DNA of 64,000 bases from Enoplosus armatus (GCF_043641665.1 NC_092202.1:15178036-15242035), one strand, 5' to 3'; shown: positions 14,801-25,246, counted from the first letter of the stretch. The notes: a model not told the origin generated them from the letters alone. Made by a program: numbers and translations.

Positions 14801-17800
14801 TGACGACCAACCTACCAACTTTTGTCAGATTCTAAATCCTGATTGGTGCACAGACGGGTGTGACGTCACCTTATGCTTTACTGAGTCCCGCCCACTTGAA
14901 ACCAGTAAGAAAAGAACAGAGAGGGGGAAAAAAAGAAATACAGAGATCCCTCGTGAAATAACCAAAAACTGTTCTACCTTTGGCTGAAAACAGTGTGTTC
15001 ATGTAGGACCACATCGCTTAGAGGAAGAAGCTGATTGAGAAAACTCGTTTTCAGGGCCTTTAATGGAAAAACAAAGCACAAATGAAAGAAAAATGGGGGG
15101 AAATACTTTATTCCGGACCACAAACGGCTACATTGGAGTTGCAAATCTCTTGCCAATAAAGATTAGAGTTGAGTAATGACTGAACACAGTTAAAGCTTCA
15201 AAATACGTCCAAAAAGAGGAGGAAAATAAAACCATGAAATAATAAAATAAAAAGTAAGTAAAATAATGATTTTAAATTCCACAATGTTCCTGAAGAGCGC
15301 AAAACTAAAAAGTAGTAGTAAGAAGTAGTAGTAAGAATTCTGAGTAAAAGCAACACTAAAGAGAAACTGAACTACTAAGCCTAAGCTATTAAGATAGTGT
15401 GGTAAATTGTTGGCACCGTTTCTCTCTTTACTCATTTGGACCAGTGACTATGATCTCAGCTTCGGCCTGATTCAGGGATCTTTTACTCATCCATATATTG
15501 AGAGTAAAGGTCACTGATTCCATCAGGATCAGCAGCATATAGAGCTGGGTGTCGTCTGCATAGCAACAAAAGTCAATACTGCACTTATCGATGATGGCCG
15601 CTAACGAGAACATATGAAGACTGGAAAGTAGTGGACCCAGGAAAGAGCTTTGAGGAACTCCATATGGAATTTTCTCTGTGACGAGAAGCTTTGAATTGAG
15701 ACCAAAAAAGAAGTTGTTACCTCATAGACTGAAGCGAGCTCAGGACCCATTCTCCAACCTTTCAGTTAGAATGTTGTGATCAGTATTAGAGGCTGCAGTG
15801 GGGTCCAAAATTAAGAATAAATAAGTATTAGATAGATTGATAATTCTCGATTCCTTACTACTTTCACCAGAGCAATTTCAGTACTGTGCATCACTTGTTG
15901 TTTAAGTGGTCTATCAACTACATGTAGCCTAGCTTTTCCAGGACTTTGCTTTTGAGAAGTTATTCTAGTATATTCAAGATTTTGTTTCTCTTACTAAAGT
16001 TTGCATTGTCTTCCTAGCTTCCTCACACCAGCAAAGAGGTTCTGCCTCTCAGACCGGGCCCTGCACCCAATGGCACCCAACCGGTCAACATTGTGCGACC
16101 TCTGAGACCCGCCCCATCTCCCAAAGGTGGTCCCCGGGACCTCAAGGTGGTTCGCCCACCTCTGCCAGCTGGCAAGCCCCCAGCAGCCCCGCCCAAATCT
16201 CCCCCGACCCCACAGAGACTCAGCCCGCCGAAGAAACCTCTGCCCCTCAACCCGACGCGATCTCCACTGGTAAGGCCCTTTTGTGACCCTTTTCTGAACC
16301 GTAATTGAATACAAAACTATAACCTAAAAGTCATACGACATGATGTAAAAGCCAGAGTGGACTTGAGGAATGTGGGACAGGGAGCCACAAAGGAAATCAG
16401 AAACCAATACTCTTTTCTCATGAAGCGAGACACACCTGTCTTTTGATATTAAGTGTTTTAAGGAGAATGGTACTACTGTATAGCCATTCAAACGATGTAA
16501 TCTAGTGGTTTAATGTAAAGACATCCTCAGTCTTATTATCATAATGTCGATCACCAACAGGGCATCAACCAGACAGTTGTTCAATGAATCCTCATTTTAA
16601 CCACACTATGTAATAGCTTCATAGTCAGTTTAGCCTTGAAACAGCCACTCTAGAATCGATTCATGCTGGAGACAAATCGTAGAATATTTAGAGGATGACA
16701 TGACTTAAACCCCATTCTACAACACAATAGCCCATTTAATGAGCTTTTTACAGGGTCTAAATGACAGGGCGACCAGCAGGTTCACAGATAACCAACAGCC
16801 TGTAGCAGCTGTAATGTACCAGCTTTGTTTGTGGGGGGTTGGGGGCACAGTGTCAGAACCCTGCTCTGAGAGAACTTCACGTCGCTCCTGACTGCAGCTT
16901 AAGGCGTAATATTTAAATGTAATTCCGAGCTATCGCAGAATACACGGAGCTAACGAGAAAACTGTGTCAGAGTACTCTTGGATGAATTGCAGAGATTTCT
17001 TCTGAGCCCTCGAGAAATAATGAATAAAACTGCGGTACGTTCTTATCGGATTGCTTTCTTATTGATTTATCCTCCAAAAAACTGCTCCCATCAGTGCTTC
17101 TCTGTGAAGTGTGAAGTTCTGAATGTCATATTGCCCTTTTTTTCTTTCTTGTCGGTGTCAAATATCCAATATTTCAGGTCGAGTCTACTTTGTGATCTGA
17201 TCTCAGAGCAAATTTTAATCAACTTACCTGTGTGAAGTGGGACAGAAGTTCCTCTTATCAGCTCGCCGAACAGATTCCGGAGAGACAACCTGGACCCAGT
17301 CCAGTACAGAAACTGGAATGGAGTTCTCCTCCCTGCTGTGTCCATGTGTCAGGGATTTAGTGTTGTGTTCCACACTGGCAGCGATCCCACTCAGAATCCC
17401 ACTCTCGGTCGCTAAGGTCATGTTGACACCTAATCCGGTCGGTACGTCCAGTTGCATCTGAATGTTGAATCAATTATCAATATTTCTGTTTGTTCTCTTT
17501 TTTAGTTAGTGTCTGAGCTGCAGCCCAGACCGTCTCCCTTCCCCCCTCAGAGGCCTCTCCCACTCAGCCCAGCCAGAGGAGCCTCCCCCGCGGTGAGTCC
17601 CGCCCGGACCCCGGCCGCCAAAGCCTCCCCGGGCCTGCTGGTCATGATGCCGCCGGCAGTGGGACCCAAACCCGTGGGCAAAGTCTCAGCCATCCCCCCT
17701 CTCAGAGCTCTCAGGTGGGCAAACACATAGCATGGACACACAGACATACGGCAGCGTAGTGTGCTCTCAGCTGTTCTCTTTCATCTCTGTAATACGATGG

Positions 17801-19488
17801 GGAGGCTTTCGGTTTTTGAATGCGGTCAGATTAATGTGAAAGGCAGAGAGAAAAAGAGGAGAATGTGCGTCTTGCACCGCCTTCTGAGATCACTGCAGCA
17901 AATGATTATCCCGATTCCGCACAAAGAAGAGAGCCAATATTACAAAACAGGCAGTAAGATCTGCTCTCTGATGATGTTATATGAGGGAAGTGATGTGAAC
18001 GTGTATGAGTAAGGAGTGAGCGTCCCTCGTGCTCAAAACTGCAATTGATTAAAGATTTCAAAAAATCCATCGGTGATGCATCCTGTGAGACAACAGAAAA
18101 CCTCTGAGAGCGAGTTAGCATTTGCTCTGATTTTTCTTGAAGAAGCAGTGGATGTCAACAGGCACCAGGCTCTGTAGGAGCTGCCTGGATAGAGTTTTGG
18201 AGGCCTCTTTTTTGGAGTCATGCAACATGCAAACAACGTTGAGAGGTAGGGGTGTGCATCCCTGCCTGTCTGATACAGTTCTTAACATTTGTTTCATTCA
18301 TTTTCCATGATAAATGAAGATAATCCAATTCTATAAAAGTAGCATCGCTTCCCTTCAAATAGGTACTGTATGTTTCATAAAAGTTACTCCTGTGACGCAA
18401 GAGTCTCGCGTTGACCTTTGACCAAAGAGGTACATGCACCTTCAAAGTGATGACTTTGTAGTGAGTTAGTGATACCCTTGTCAAGCCCTTTGAGGCTGGG
18501 TCCTGGACTGTCATCATGGTGCCACCTCAAAGACTGGACTGCTGGTCCAATAATTCTGGCCCGCATCTAAATTGAAAAAACTTCAACGTCCCCAAGTCTC
18601 CAGAATCAGGTCTACAAGTGCTGATCTAAACTCTAGTCTTCAATCCGTTGTCAGTCTAAAGAAGACTCTGCTCAGGCTGGGTGTGGGCACATAAACGCAC
18701 CCAAGTTTACAAGCCATGCAATGCGTTGACTCGGTTCTCCATTAGCAATCAATCTTCATTTTTTTATGAGTGACAGGCCCCCAGCCTAAAAGGCCTCGCA
18801 CTTACTTTCTTCAGATGCAGAGTCATGCTTTTCCTTCCCCCTGCAGTTTATCTGTAAATGCAGTAAAAGTCAGGTTCTTCGGGTTTCGTGGTGCCTCCGC
18901 TCCTGCAATCTAGCAGAGGGATCAAAAATGTCTCTACAGCTGCTTCTCTCTGGCAACGGCAAGATCTGATCCCGCATCAGATTTGGTGCTTAGTTTGGGA
19001 AGCTACGAAAATAAAAGTACTCATGGTAAATTATGATTGTTAGATACTAAGACGGAGAGACCCTAAAGTGGGGTTCATGCCTGATGCAAAGGGGTTAACG
19101 GGAGTCCCGCTGTAGGCATCTACGGTTTTAGCTACGGATGCTACATGGGCAAGTCCATGTTATCCGATACCGTGTCGTAGTTTTGAGATGGTGAGACTAT
19201 AATCTGAGGTAAATCCAGCTCTTGGCTAACTTACTATTTTAATACATTTGATTTAGCACTGAATGATTTTGACTTAAACACTGTCGTCAGGTCAAAGGAT
19301 TCAAGTCCTTCTCGGAAACAGTGGACATAAGATATATAGAATATTCCCAGCCTCATTCTAAACATCAAGCAAGTCAGTATGCTGCATCAGTTTGAACCTC
19401 AAGCTACAAATCTCTTCTTTTTCTTCTCCTTTCCAGACCGGTCCCAGGTGCCAAACCAAACACAGCCTCGCCTCCGCCACGAAAATGA
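1939..19488 (+). CDS. adam33: ADAM metalloprotease, meltrin group (ADAM33/ADAM13-like), C-terminal half, 8 exons
   Basis: Type I membrane ADAM (disintegrin and metalloproteinase) protein; only the last 381 residues are in the window. Join 1939-2143, 5370-5447, 10241-10349, 11832-11973, 13804-13903, 16018-16269, 17506-17714, 19437-19488; all phases agree and it ends in TGA. Order: end of the cysteine-rich domain ([21 protein letters not shown]), EGF-like module ([17 protein letters not shown]), GGSVDSGP juxtamembrane segment, one hydrophobic helix ([20 protein letters not shown]), then a cytoplasmic tail of about 230 residues with many PxxP SH3-ligand motifs and an NPAF motif. The EGF-like module (VCNSN, EKPG, CRDRRC) looks closest to ADAM33/ADAM13; the NPAF-type tail motif and NAVSIDTTI also recall ADAM19, so family is sure but orthologue is not. 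The zinc-protease exons lie off the left edge, so catalytic competence cannot be judged. Faces lrch4 tail to tail. Confidence 0.8.
2144..5369. other. ADAM intron with dispersed repeats
   Basis: No coding exon recognised. 2755-2870 resembles 50365-50460 (gcagcaaacagcagacagacac type repeat). Short CA runs occur at 3579-3593 and 3898-3914, and a TG microsatellite at 5274-5310. 3600-3790 is unique-looking sequence without obvious repeat character. Confidence 0.5.
5274..5310. repeat. TG microsatellite
   Basis: Uninterrupted TG dinucleotide run of about 37 bp in the intron, ending 60 bases before the acceptor of the ADAM exon at 5370. Confidence 0.97.
5370..5447 (+). CDS. adam33: ADAM exon: end of cysteine-rich domain
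   Basis: 26 codons, phase 0 to 0, acceptor ttgccacag, donor GGG/gtaggc. Encodes [11 protein letters not shown] followed by a CxxxCHGNG turn; this joins the KCGEGK end of the previous exon to the EGF-like module. A 37-bp TG microsatellite lies about 60 bases upstream. Confidence 0.92.
6481..6582 (-). mobile_element. piggyBac-type MITE fragment (TTAA-AGGTCCCAT family)
   Basis: Starts TTAAAGGTCCCATGTTGTAG and continues through the conserved agaaagtgag and tataaagcaggtctgggtgctg segments. These are the reverse complement of the right ends at 9687 and 11670. Truncated at an ATT microsatellite. Confidence 0.75.
6584..6612. repeat. ATT microsatellite
   Basis: About nine ATT units at the break of the MITE fragment. 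Confidence 0.95.
7024..7526. mobile_element. hAT-type non-autonomous element
   Basis: Terminal inverted repeats CAGTGGCTCCC (left) and GGGAAGCACTG (right). It is flanked by an imperfect 8-bp target duplication, TTCTAGTG at 7016-7023 and CTCTAGTG at 7527-7534 (7 of 8 identical). No transposase. A second copy of its right half lies at 53250-53444. Confidence 0.8.
8163..8290 (-). repeat. Retroelement 3' tail
   Basis: Contains caagtctattttacttatatacaccaatatcacgaatcacaaatt and the ggggctttacaatct motif, the antisense form of a common fish LINE/SINE 3' end. No coding part is attached. Confidence 0.55.
8351..8614 (-). repeat. Inverted repeat arm 1 (pairs with 11015-11264)
   Basis: The reverse complement matches 11015-11264 over about 250 bp with few changes, including the cgcgcagttgtttgccgatt and gacctggatttgaac blocks. 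The segment carries a tRNA B-box-like GTTCAAATCC, so an old SINE is possible. Confidence 0.85.
9407..9687 (+). mobile_element. piggyBac-type MITE with both TTAA ends
   Basis: Begins TTAAAGGTCCC and ends GGGACCTTTAA, giving inverted termini bounded by TTAA, the target site used by piggyBac elements. Internal landmarks are tagttgtgacatcacaacctta and cgtttaaaggcgcagtgt. Interrupted by a run of 20 G (about 9451-9470). Non-coding. Confidence 0.8.
10195..10221. repeat. TG microsatellite at ADAM acceptor
   Basis: TG run continued by gcatgtgtgtgggtg up to the acceptor tag at 10238-10240. Confidence 0.97.
10241..10349 (+). CDS. adam33: ADAM exon: EGF-like module and juxtamembrane segment
   Basis: Encodes [17 protein letters not shown] and [12 protein letters not shown], a textbook ADAM EGF-like module. 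The acceptor ggtgcctag lacks a pyrimidine tract and follows a TG microsatellite directly; the donor A/gtgagt is followed by a CA run. Phase 0 start, phase 1 end. Confidence 0.93.
10822..11010 (+). mobile_element. piggyBac-type MITE, left part
   Basis: Matches the left part of the copy at 13192 (gctcatctcagctctgtatttttattctgg, actagagcagcttt, ttcacagttcaaa). Contains a poly-C tract and is cut off where the inverted-repeat arm 2 begins. Confidence 0.75.
11015..11264 (+). repeat. Inverted repeat arm 2 (pairs with 8351-8614)
   Basis: Near-identical reverse complement of 8351-8614, about 2.4 kb away. It lies between a truncated MITE copy and a complete one, so the nesting order can be read. Confidence 0.85.
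11262..11672 (+). mobile_element. piggyBac-type MITE, near full length
   Basis: Starts TTAAAGGTCCCATATGATGC and ends ctctacaatgtgggaccgtta. Longest copy in the window, about 410 bp, non-coding; its right terminal TTAA is mutated. Confidence 0.8.
11786..11822. repeat. TG microsatellite at ADAM acceptor
   Basis: About 18 TG units ending 9 bases before the exon that encodes the transmembrane helix. Confidence 0.97.
11832..11973 (+). CDS. adam33: ADAM exon: transmembrane helix and start of tail
   Basis: Acceptor tctccacag sits 9 bases after a TG microsatellite. Encodes a helix of about 23 hydrophobic residues ([20 protein letters not shown]) followed by a basic stop-transfer segment ([19 protein letters not shown]). 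Ends AA/gtactg, phase 2. Confidence 0.92.
13020..13100. repeat. Dispersed repeat fragment
   Basis: Contains cactgacttaccagtttattaagtacacctctac, a motif I know as a common interspersed fish repeat. Boundaries are unclear. Confidence 0.4.
13192..13515 (+). mobile_element. piggyBac-type MITE copy
   Basis: Starts TTAAAGGTCCC, keeps gacatcacgaccatactgaagtcctgacgg and the tttatacagcgcctggagctg block, and loses its right terminus in tcttcaacatgag. Confidence 0.8.
13804..13903 (+). CDS. adam33: ADAM exon: cytoplasmic tail, NPAF motif
   Basis: Acceptor tttctccgctcag, donor GGG/gtgagt. One base completes Lys, then [20 protein letters not shown]. The GHxNPxFxLK pattern is also found in ADAM19-type tails and is a useful orthology marker. 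Confidence 0.87.
15425..15960 (-). pseudogene. L2-type LINE reverse transcriptase fragment, decayed
   Basis: Minus-strand translation shows the reverse-transcriptase catalytic region CYADDTQLY, preceded by [13 protein letters not shown] and, in another frame, a [16 protein letters not shown] stretch, and followed by [11 protein letters not shown]. Frameshifts and stops break the frame, so it is a dead fragment lying in the ADAM intron antisense to the gene. Confidence 0.8.
16018..16269 (+). CDS. adam33: ADAM exon: proline-rich SH3-ligand tail
   Basis: 84 codons, phase 0 to 0, acceptor tgtcttcctag, donor CTG/gtaagg. About one residue in three is proline; PxxP repeats such as [21 protein letters not shown] and [10 protein letters not shown] are candidate class I/II SH3 ligands, as in ADAM12/19 tails. 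Confidence 0.9.
16270..17505. other. ADAM intron, nothing recognised
   Basis: AT-balanced unique sequence with no repeat family, exon or RNA gene that I can support. Confidence 0.5.
17506..17714 (+). CDS. adam33: ADAM exon: second proline-rich tail exon
   Basis: Acceptor tctttttttag, donor AG/gtgggc. Encodes [19 protein letters not shown] and [19 protein letters not shown]; strong coding bias (CCC/CCG/GCC codons). Phase 0 start, phase 2 end. Confidence 0.9.
17715..19436. other. ADAM last intron, nothing recognised
   Basis: No coding exon or known repeat could be supported in this stretch. Confidence 0.5.
19437..19488 (+). CDS. adam33: ADAM last coding exon with stop
   Basis: Acceptor after a long pyrimidine tract (ttcttctcctttccag). 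One base completes Arg, then [16 protein letters not shown] and TGA at 19486-19488. The frame matches the previous exon. Confidence 0.88.
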
Positions 19489-20345
19489 CCTCCCCTACCC
19501 CGCCCTCCGAGGAGGAGGCAGCAGCTGACAGCCTATTTTGCACTAAAGAGACTTTGGCTGGTGAACCGCAAGAGCTGTCGCGCATACCGGAGGAGGACGA
19601 ACACAAAGAAACAAACTGGACCCGTACCAGTTCAGACTTCAACAATGAAACCTTTCCCCTCTCAATTTTGCCCTCCCCCTCTTCAAACCCTGCTCCCCCC
19701 CCCCCCCCCCCAGCGCGCTAACATTAACCACAATGACGCGGTTTTGCACGGAGGCCTTGCAGACTGAGACAAGTGTTATTGCCGGGGGGCCGGGCGGGGC
19801 GGTCACATTTGCCAAATCAGTTTTTTTTTAAAGGAATATTGTTTTTGTTTTTTTTAAATCTGTCATTGCTGTCTTTGTTTTGAAGGAAAAAAAAAAAAAA
19901 AAAGCATTTTGTAATGACTGTTTTGTTTACAGTTCGTTTTACGTCACATTTTATGACTTGTGTTACGTGCCAAAGAGGTCTCTTCATACCTGGGGTGTGT
20001 CCGCTTGAACGCTTGAAAATCTTTTGTGTCACGTTAAGTTTACCACAAGTCAACTCCTCCATCTTTTTTTTTTTTTCTTTTTTTTGGGGGGGGGGGTTAT
20101 AATTTATTGTATTGTACGAGGAATGTCTCAAATACAAATCTGGAGATACAAGAGGCCTGTCGGGAGGGAGGGAGGGAGAGAGGGAGGACAGCCAATCACA
20201 CAGCAGCTTCTTTTCAACACTGTTTACATGGTGGAGGATTTGATGGATGCTTGGGGCTTGCAGGACACACCCTCAGGTCGCTCATGTTGATTTTTGAATG
20301 TCTTTTGCTGTGTGTTTATGACTTTTGAATTGTTACATAAAATAT
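19489..20345 (+). other. Probable 3' UTR of the ADAM gene
   Basis: Follows the stop codon with no further splice need. It holds poly-C, poly-T and poly-A runs and a GGGA repeat (20161-20186). A T-rich end with acataaaatattttt near 20335 could carry a variant poly(A) signal; no canonical AATAAA is seen before 20342, so the end is an estimate. Confidence 0.4.
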
Positions 20346-22965
20346 TTTTACAAAACTATCAAGGACCTTTCATTGTCCCCCCCCCCCCCCCCTTAATGCA
20401 TCAGTGTTCTTTTTGAAAGCAAAGAATCAGATGTCTTTTGTCTCACTGTGGTGTCGTGATCTTGTAGTTCCTGGCTGATGAGCAAGTACGAAGGCTTTAC
20501 ATCGCGGGGAGTCTCCACTCTCACCTACTCTTAATGGATTCCACTCTGTTGGAAATGAGATATCGGCGAGAGGCCGCTCTCTCCTCCCCCCGGAGACTAA
20601 TGCATTTGAAGAGTCCGCGGTTCGAGTGGAACGCAATCGGACAGCGAGGAGCAATGGCCTCGTGGGGAGATATATCGATGTAGACGTTTGCCTAGCCCAT
20701 TACCGGGGCACCCGGCGCCCAAATAAACCTGTGGGGTGGATTCGGCGTCAAGACAGCGGACGTGATCTAAATGAAAAGAGCTGGGCTAGGACCACTGTCT
20801 ATAAATTCAAACACTGTGCAGCCACAGGCCTGTGTGGGGAGGTTGAATAAATGCGCCTTCCTCAGGCTAGCCTGCAGCTAGTGAGCCACATATATGAAGC
20901 AACACAGAGAGCCAAAGTCCTGAGCCGCCGATCGGCCGGCCTCTTCACGCTGGCCTCTTCATGCTAGCTTCCTGTCTGGGTCTCTCCTGTGTTTTTTCAA
21001 GTTCTAGTTTGAAATGGTTTTTGATCTCAATACCTAACTGCAAATGAAATGTAATAGCCTCCGGGCCGGTCTTAGTATTAGGAACAGTTCCTTCCAAAAA
21101 CCAGTTTCCCCATCTGCCGCCGCATCTGGTTAAGGTTTGGTTAGGTACCACAGGACATTTGAACAAACAACTGACGAGTCTCATTCATTTGTTAGCATTC
21201 AGAAAGCTAAAATACGGTTTCTCTCGTGACCAATATCGCTAGAGCTAACTTTAGCTAATGTGCTGCACTCACACACACACACACACACACAGCTTGCAGT
21301 CAAGAGAACATCCAGCAAAACCTTTTAAATGCTCTTTGAAAGACCAGTAAGAATTCATCCCCGTAGTAAAATAATTAATTCTTATTCCTTTAATTGTAAA
21401 AAAAAAATGTGCAATAAATTCAAGGCTAGTTAGCTTTGGGGGACACTAAGGCCATGTCCTTATATGGAGTTTTCACACATTCCACATTAAAAAGGACAGA
21501 CATGGTGGCTATTTTATAGGCTGATTCCAGTTCTGTTTTTTTTTTTTAAATATATTTCTGTCACTTCCTGTATAAGGCTTCTGGAAACTGTCCCACTTGA
21601 CTGCGGCTTTTTTTTTTTTTTTTCCTCTTGGTGCCGCCTGATGATGATCTCGTCCACTCACGCTGTTCAGAACCACCTCTCGCGATGTTCGCTAGTCCTT
21701 TGTCCGATTCGGCGCCAAGTGTGCGTCATAAGAGGGCACGAGCCGCGGTCGCAGGAGAGTGCGCCACCTCCGCTAGCACTCAGGTAGAGATGTGTTTTAC
21801 TACTAACCCGAAATGCTAGGAAATGTTTATAAAGGCGCCGTAACCTTTACACTTCCACTATTTCTTCAGTTCGGCGCATATTTATGTAATATTCAAAACG
21901 TATTTCGAAATTATTTTAACAGCTTCCGTTGTCACCCCCCCCACACACACACACACAAACACTAACGTTCAATGTGTTGTACCCTTCAATTGACGTATTT
22001 TTGAGCGGAGTTTGGGTTGTGTGGTCACACAAACAAGTAACATGCGACAAAGTTTTGTGGCAGCGCAATAATAAAAGTTGATACTTGGGTGCGCAGTTGC
22101 TGCTTGGTGTGAATTATCAGTAACCACAAAGGTCGGCTAAGTTACATTTCAGCTAACGCCGCGCCTCCTTTAATTGGGCCATTTTTGAACGGAGTTTCGG
22201 GCGTGTTGTCAGTCGCTTATAATTTATGCTAAGTTGAAAATAAGGGTCAGCACGCCGCTATAGCAATTCTATAATTTCACTTTTTTTTTTTTTATTAAAA
22301 GTGCTGCTTGCTGAATTATCAATACGCATTGTATCCCAACAAGTGAGACAGATTTCAGGCACAGCGTGTTAGCTTTTAATTTGCATATTTTCCAACGGAG
22401 TTTGGAGCTAATTGTAGTCAGACGCCCCCCAAAAAAGCCGCCTCATTGGTGTCAAATGCCACAGGCAGGGTGAGCGTATGTAAACATTAAAATGTGCAAA
22501 TGATAATAGAGCGCTTTGAGGTCATTTGTAACGCGGGGTCAAGCCAGGCAGCGTCCTCACAGCAAGTTGGTGGCGGTCCCTGGTGGACCAGGTGAGAGGC
22601 ACGAACAAGAGATGTGATGTTTAACTGCATTTGAGGTGAACAGAGTGTCAATTTTACTCTGTCAGAGGAATCCTGTTCTCCCTGATGTCTTAATAATGAC
22701 ACGTTTTAGGATTGAAGTCTTGAATAGAGAGAAGGTGCCACCTTGGATTCAACACCCAGTGTTCAGCGTTTACCAGACGCAGAGTCTTAGATTTCTAAGA
22801 GTACCGCTTTACATCTGAGCAGCTGTCTGCACCCTTGAAATTCCCCACCGCCGTGTTCCTTTTCAAGCCCTTATGTTTCACCGTAAATTTATTGATATCT
22901 TTTTGAAGTTATTCCCCAGCACTTGATGCAAGTGAAGCCCGCCGCGTTTGTTCTTCCGATTTCAG
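20346..22965. other. Intergenic, mostly unassigned
   Basis: Poly-C tract (about 20379-20392), CA microsatellite (21269-21291) and T-rich runs. 20560-20860 is GC-richer unique sequence without a convincing exon. Confidence 0.5.
21269..21291. repeat. CA microsatellite
   Basis: Simple CA dinucleotide run in intergenic DNA. Confidence 0.95.
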
Positions 22966-23045
22966 TGCGGGGCTCCGCGTACAAAGACCTGGTTCTGCTG
23001 CTTCAGAGGGATGAGCACTTGACTCTGTTTCAGCTCAAGTCCAAA
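22966..23045 (+). other. Candidate orphan internal exon
   Basis: Strong acceptor (ttcttccgatttcag) and donor (AAA/gtaaat), open in one frame: RGSAYKDLVLLLQRDEHL, then TLFQLKSK. Starts in phase 1 and ends in phase 0, matching the phase-0 start of the candidate exon at 24205. The minus strand is also open here and ends in a stop, so strand is not settled. Not recognised. Confidence 0.3.
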
Positions 23046-23234
23046 GTAAATCCTTCCTTCGAGCTTTTCCTTTTCACATGAAAGGGCAGTAACATACCTC
23101 CTGGCACCCTGCGCGTCCCCTTTTGTTGGCTTCAAGGCCTCAGCTCAGCCTGTATTCCGTACCGCATTCCATGCTTAACAACTGCAAACAAGTTGCCTTT
23201 CAAAGAAACCGAAGCTGCCAGAACAGGGTTTAAT

Positions 23235-23500
23235 AGTTCAATTTTCAATTCAATTTAATTTATGTAGCGCCATATCACAACAGAAGTCGTCTCATGACAC
23301 TTTACAAATAGAGCAGGCCTAGACCGACTCTTTATAATGTTATTACAGCGACCCAACAGTTCCCACCATGAGCAAGCACTATACAATAGTGTGATGTACG
23401 CAGCGATATAGTGGCAATTAAAAATGGAGGATAAGCTGTCGTCGGGGTGGTGATCATCATAGGGCAAAAGGTCACTAATATGAACAACACAAATGGTGTA
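23235..23500 (-). repeat. LINE 3' end fragment
   Basis: Contains tcaatttaatttatgtagcgccatatcacaacagaagtcgtctcatgacactttac and ccaacagttcccaccatgagc, the antisense 3' end shared by fish L2-type LINEs and their SINEs. Confidence 0.7.
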
Positions 23501-24204
23501 AAAAAAAATGTTAGTTTTCTACCACCTATTGCAGTGCTTTCCAACCTGGTGTATCTGGGGAGTCCCAAGGTGATTACAAGAAAATTCCATTATTTTTCTG
23601 CGAAATAATGACTGGTTTTATTCCTGCAGGGCCCACATTCTCAAAACGTCCTCGGACCAAAAGCAGCCGAGTCCCTAAATACCCTCTAAGTAAGGGGGCA
23701 CGTCAGTTCTAACTTTAAAACGAAGTCTGTCAGAAGTTCAGAGGTAGTGCTAAGTCACCAAAGCCATGTCTACACGGGAGGAGTCTTTCCCAACTTGCAT
23801 ACACTTATAGCGTGTTTCTCAATACATGTTTGAAGCTTAAAGTCTATTTTACATGCGTGTCTACAGTGAATTGGGCTGTGAGTGCTTTTTAGCGTTTTGG
23901 AAAATAAGCTTTAGAAGAAAAAAAGGGTATTGGCTGGTTTGATGGTGAGCAAGGATCCAATATTCGGAGTGAATACGGGACTTCCATTCATCACAAACAC
24001 GACTCCAAATGAGTGATAATGTTGCTCTGTGACTGCCAATGCTGTGTTTACAACATTTCTGCTGCCCCCAAGTGGCCAAAAACAAACAGCTATCCTTCAT
24101 TTAGCTGCAAAAGCTGGTGTTATTGATTATTAAATTACGTGATAAATCAATACCTTTTACATGTAAACAATTTTTGACATAGCTTCCATTGATCTGTCTA
24201 TCAG

Positions 24205-24435
24205 GGGGAGCGCTCCTCCGAGCAGAACAGCCTAGTGGAGCGAGGCCAATTCGGGCCCATGACCAACGGCACGGAGTACAAAGAGGTCCGGCAGTACCGC
24301 TCAGACCACCACCTGCTTTCACTCCGTGACGCGGATCTACTCGCCGTACGTGGAGAGTGTCCTGGAGGACTTCAGGCGGGGTCCTCTTCTTCCACCTTTC
24401 GTATTCTATTGGTGAACACGTTGGTCAGTATGCAG
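24205..24435 (+). pseudogene. Orphan exon-like coding segment with an internal frame change
   Basis: Acceptor ctgtctatcag. The first 40 codons are strongly coding-like in one frame (GERSSEQNSLVERGQFG, EYKEVRQYRSDHHLL; most third positions G or C). The following stretch is coding-like in the +1 frame (SVTRIYSPYVESVLEDFRRG). Either a one-base change broke a real exon or the assembly has an error there. A good donor follows (CAG/gtgggt at 24436). The protein is not recognised; neighbouring exons are uncertain. Confidence 0.4.
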
Positions 24436-24944
24436 GTGGGTAACCCCTGTCTGTGGGGTCTCTGGTGTCCTTGCTCTTACTCCGGACATCAGCTGACTCC
24501 TAGCCGCTGACCTTTGAGCTCTTCCCAGTGGGATGCTGTGAGTGGTTAGGTCTGGTGTACACAGACCAGCAAAAATGGGTTTTCATTTTGTATTTTTCTT
24601 GGCTAATGGGCGCCGTCCCAGTCATGCAATACACACTAGTTCAACAAGAGCTTTCTCCTGATCCTGCTTCCATCTAATACAAGGAAATGGGTGTAAAAAG
24701 GGTGCAGAAGACAGCACCCTCTCATGAATACCATTTGTATCGTTGGAGTAGCAGAGACTTTTAGCCCCTCTATCCCATTCTTTGGAGACAAAGCATTAAA
24801 TGAGCTCTAATATTTGTGTCATTTCCTGTTTTAGCCTCAGTACGGTAGCCTCAGAGGGCACACCTATCCATTACCATGATATTAGCCATTGCCAGCTCCA
24901 CTGTTCCAGTCCAGCAAATGGCAGTGATGCCACTTTTTATACAC

Positions 24945-25246
24945 AGTATTTAGAGCGATTAACCGATTATTGGATCAAAAGAAGTTGCAGACTATTTTGA
25001 TAATCGATAAATCGTTTCAGTCATTTTTCAAGCAAAAATGTCAAACGTTTGCTGGTTCCAGCTTCTTAAATGTGAGGATTTGCTGCTTCTCTTTGTCGTC
25101 TATGAGAGTAACTGAAGAGTCTGTGGGTTTTTGGGCAGAAGAAGAAGTTGAAGGACGTCACTTTGGGCTCTGTGACTTGACATTTCATAGACCAAACGAG
25201 GAAACGATAACAGAAACGACCGTTAGCCGCAGCCCTAGCAGTATTG
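24945..25246 (-). mobile_element. MITE with TAGGGCTGC terminus
   Basis: Ends gttagccgcagccctag, the reverse complement of the TAGGGCTGCAACTAAC terminus, and contains tcaaacgtttgctggttccagcttcttaaatgtgaggatttgctgc. A second copy lies at 63755-63962. Confidence 0.7.

Noticed and set aside
16093..16308. Proline-rich frame as a separate gene
   Set aside because: It is part of the ADAM tail exon 16018-16269 with proper splice sites on both sides.
23527..23620. Possible hAT MITE end (ttgcagtgctttccaacctgg)
   Set aside because: Only one terminus is visible and no matching end or duplication was found.
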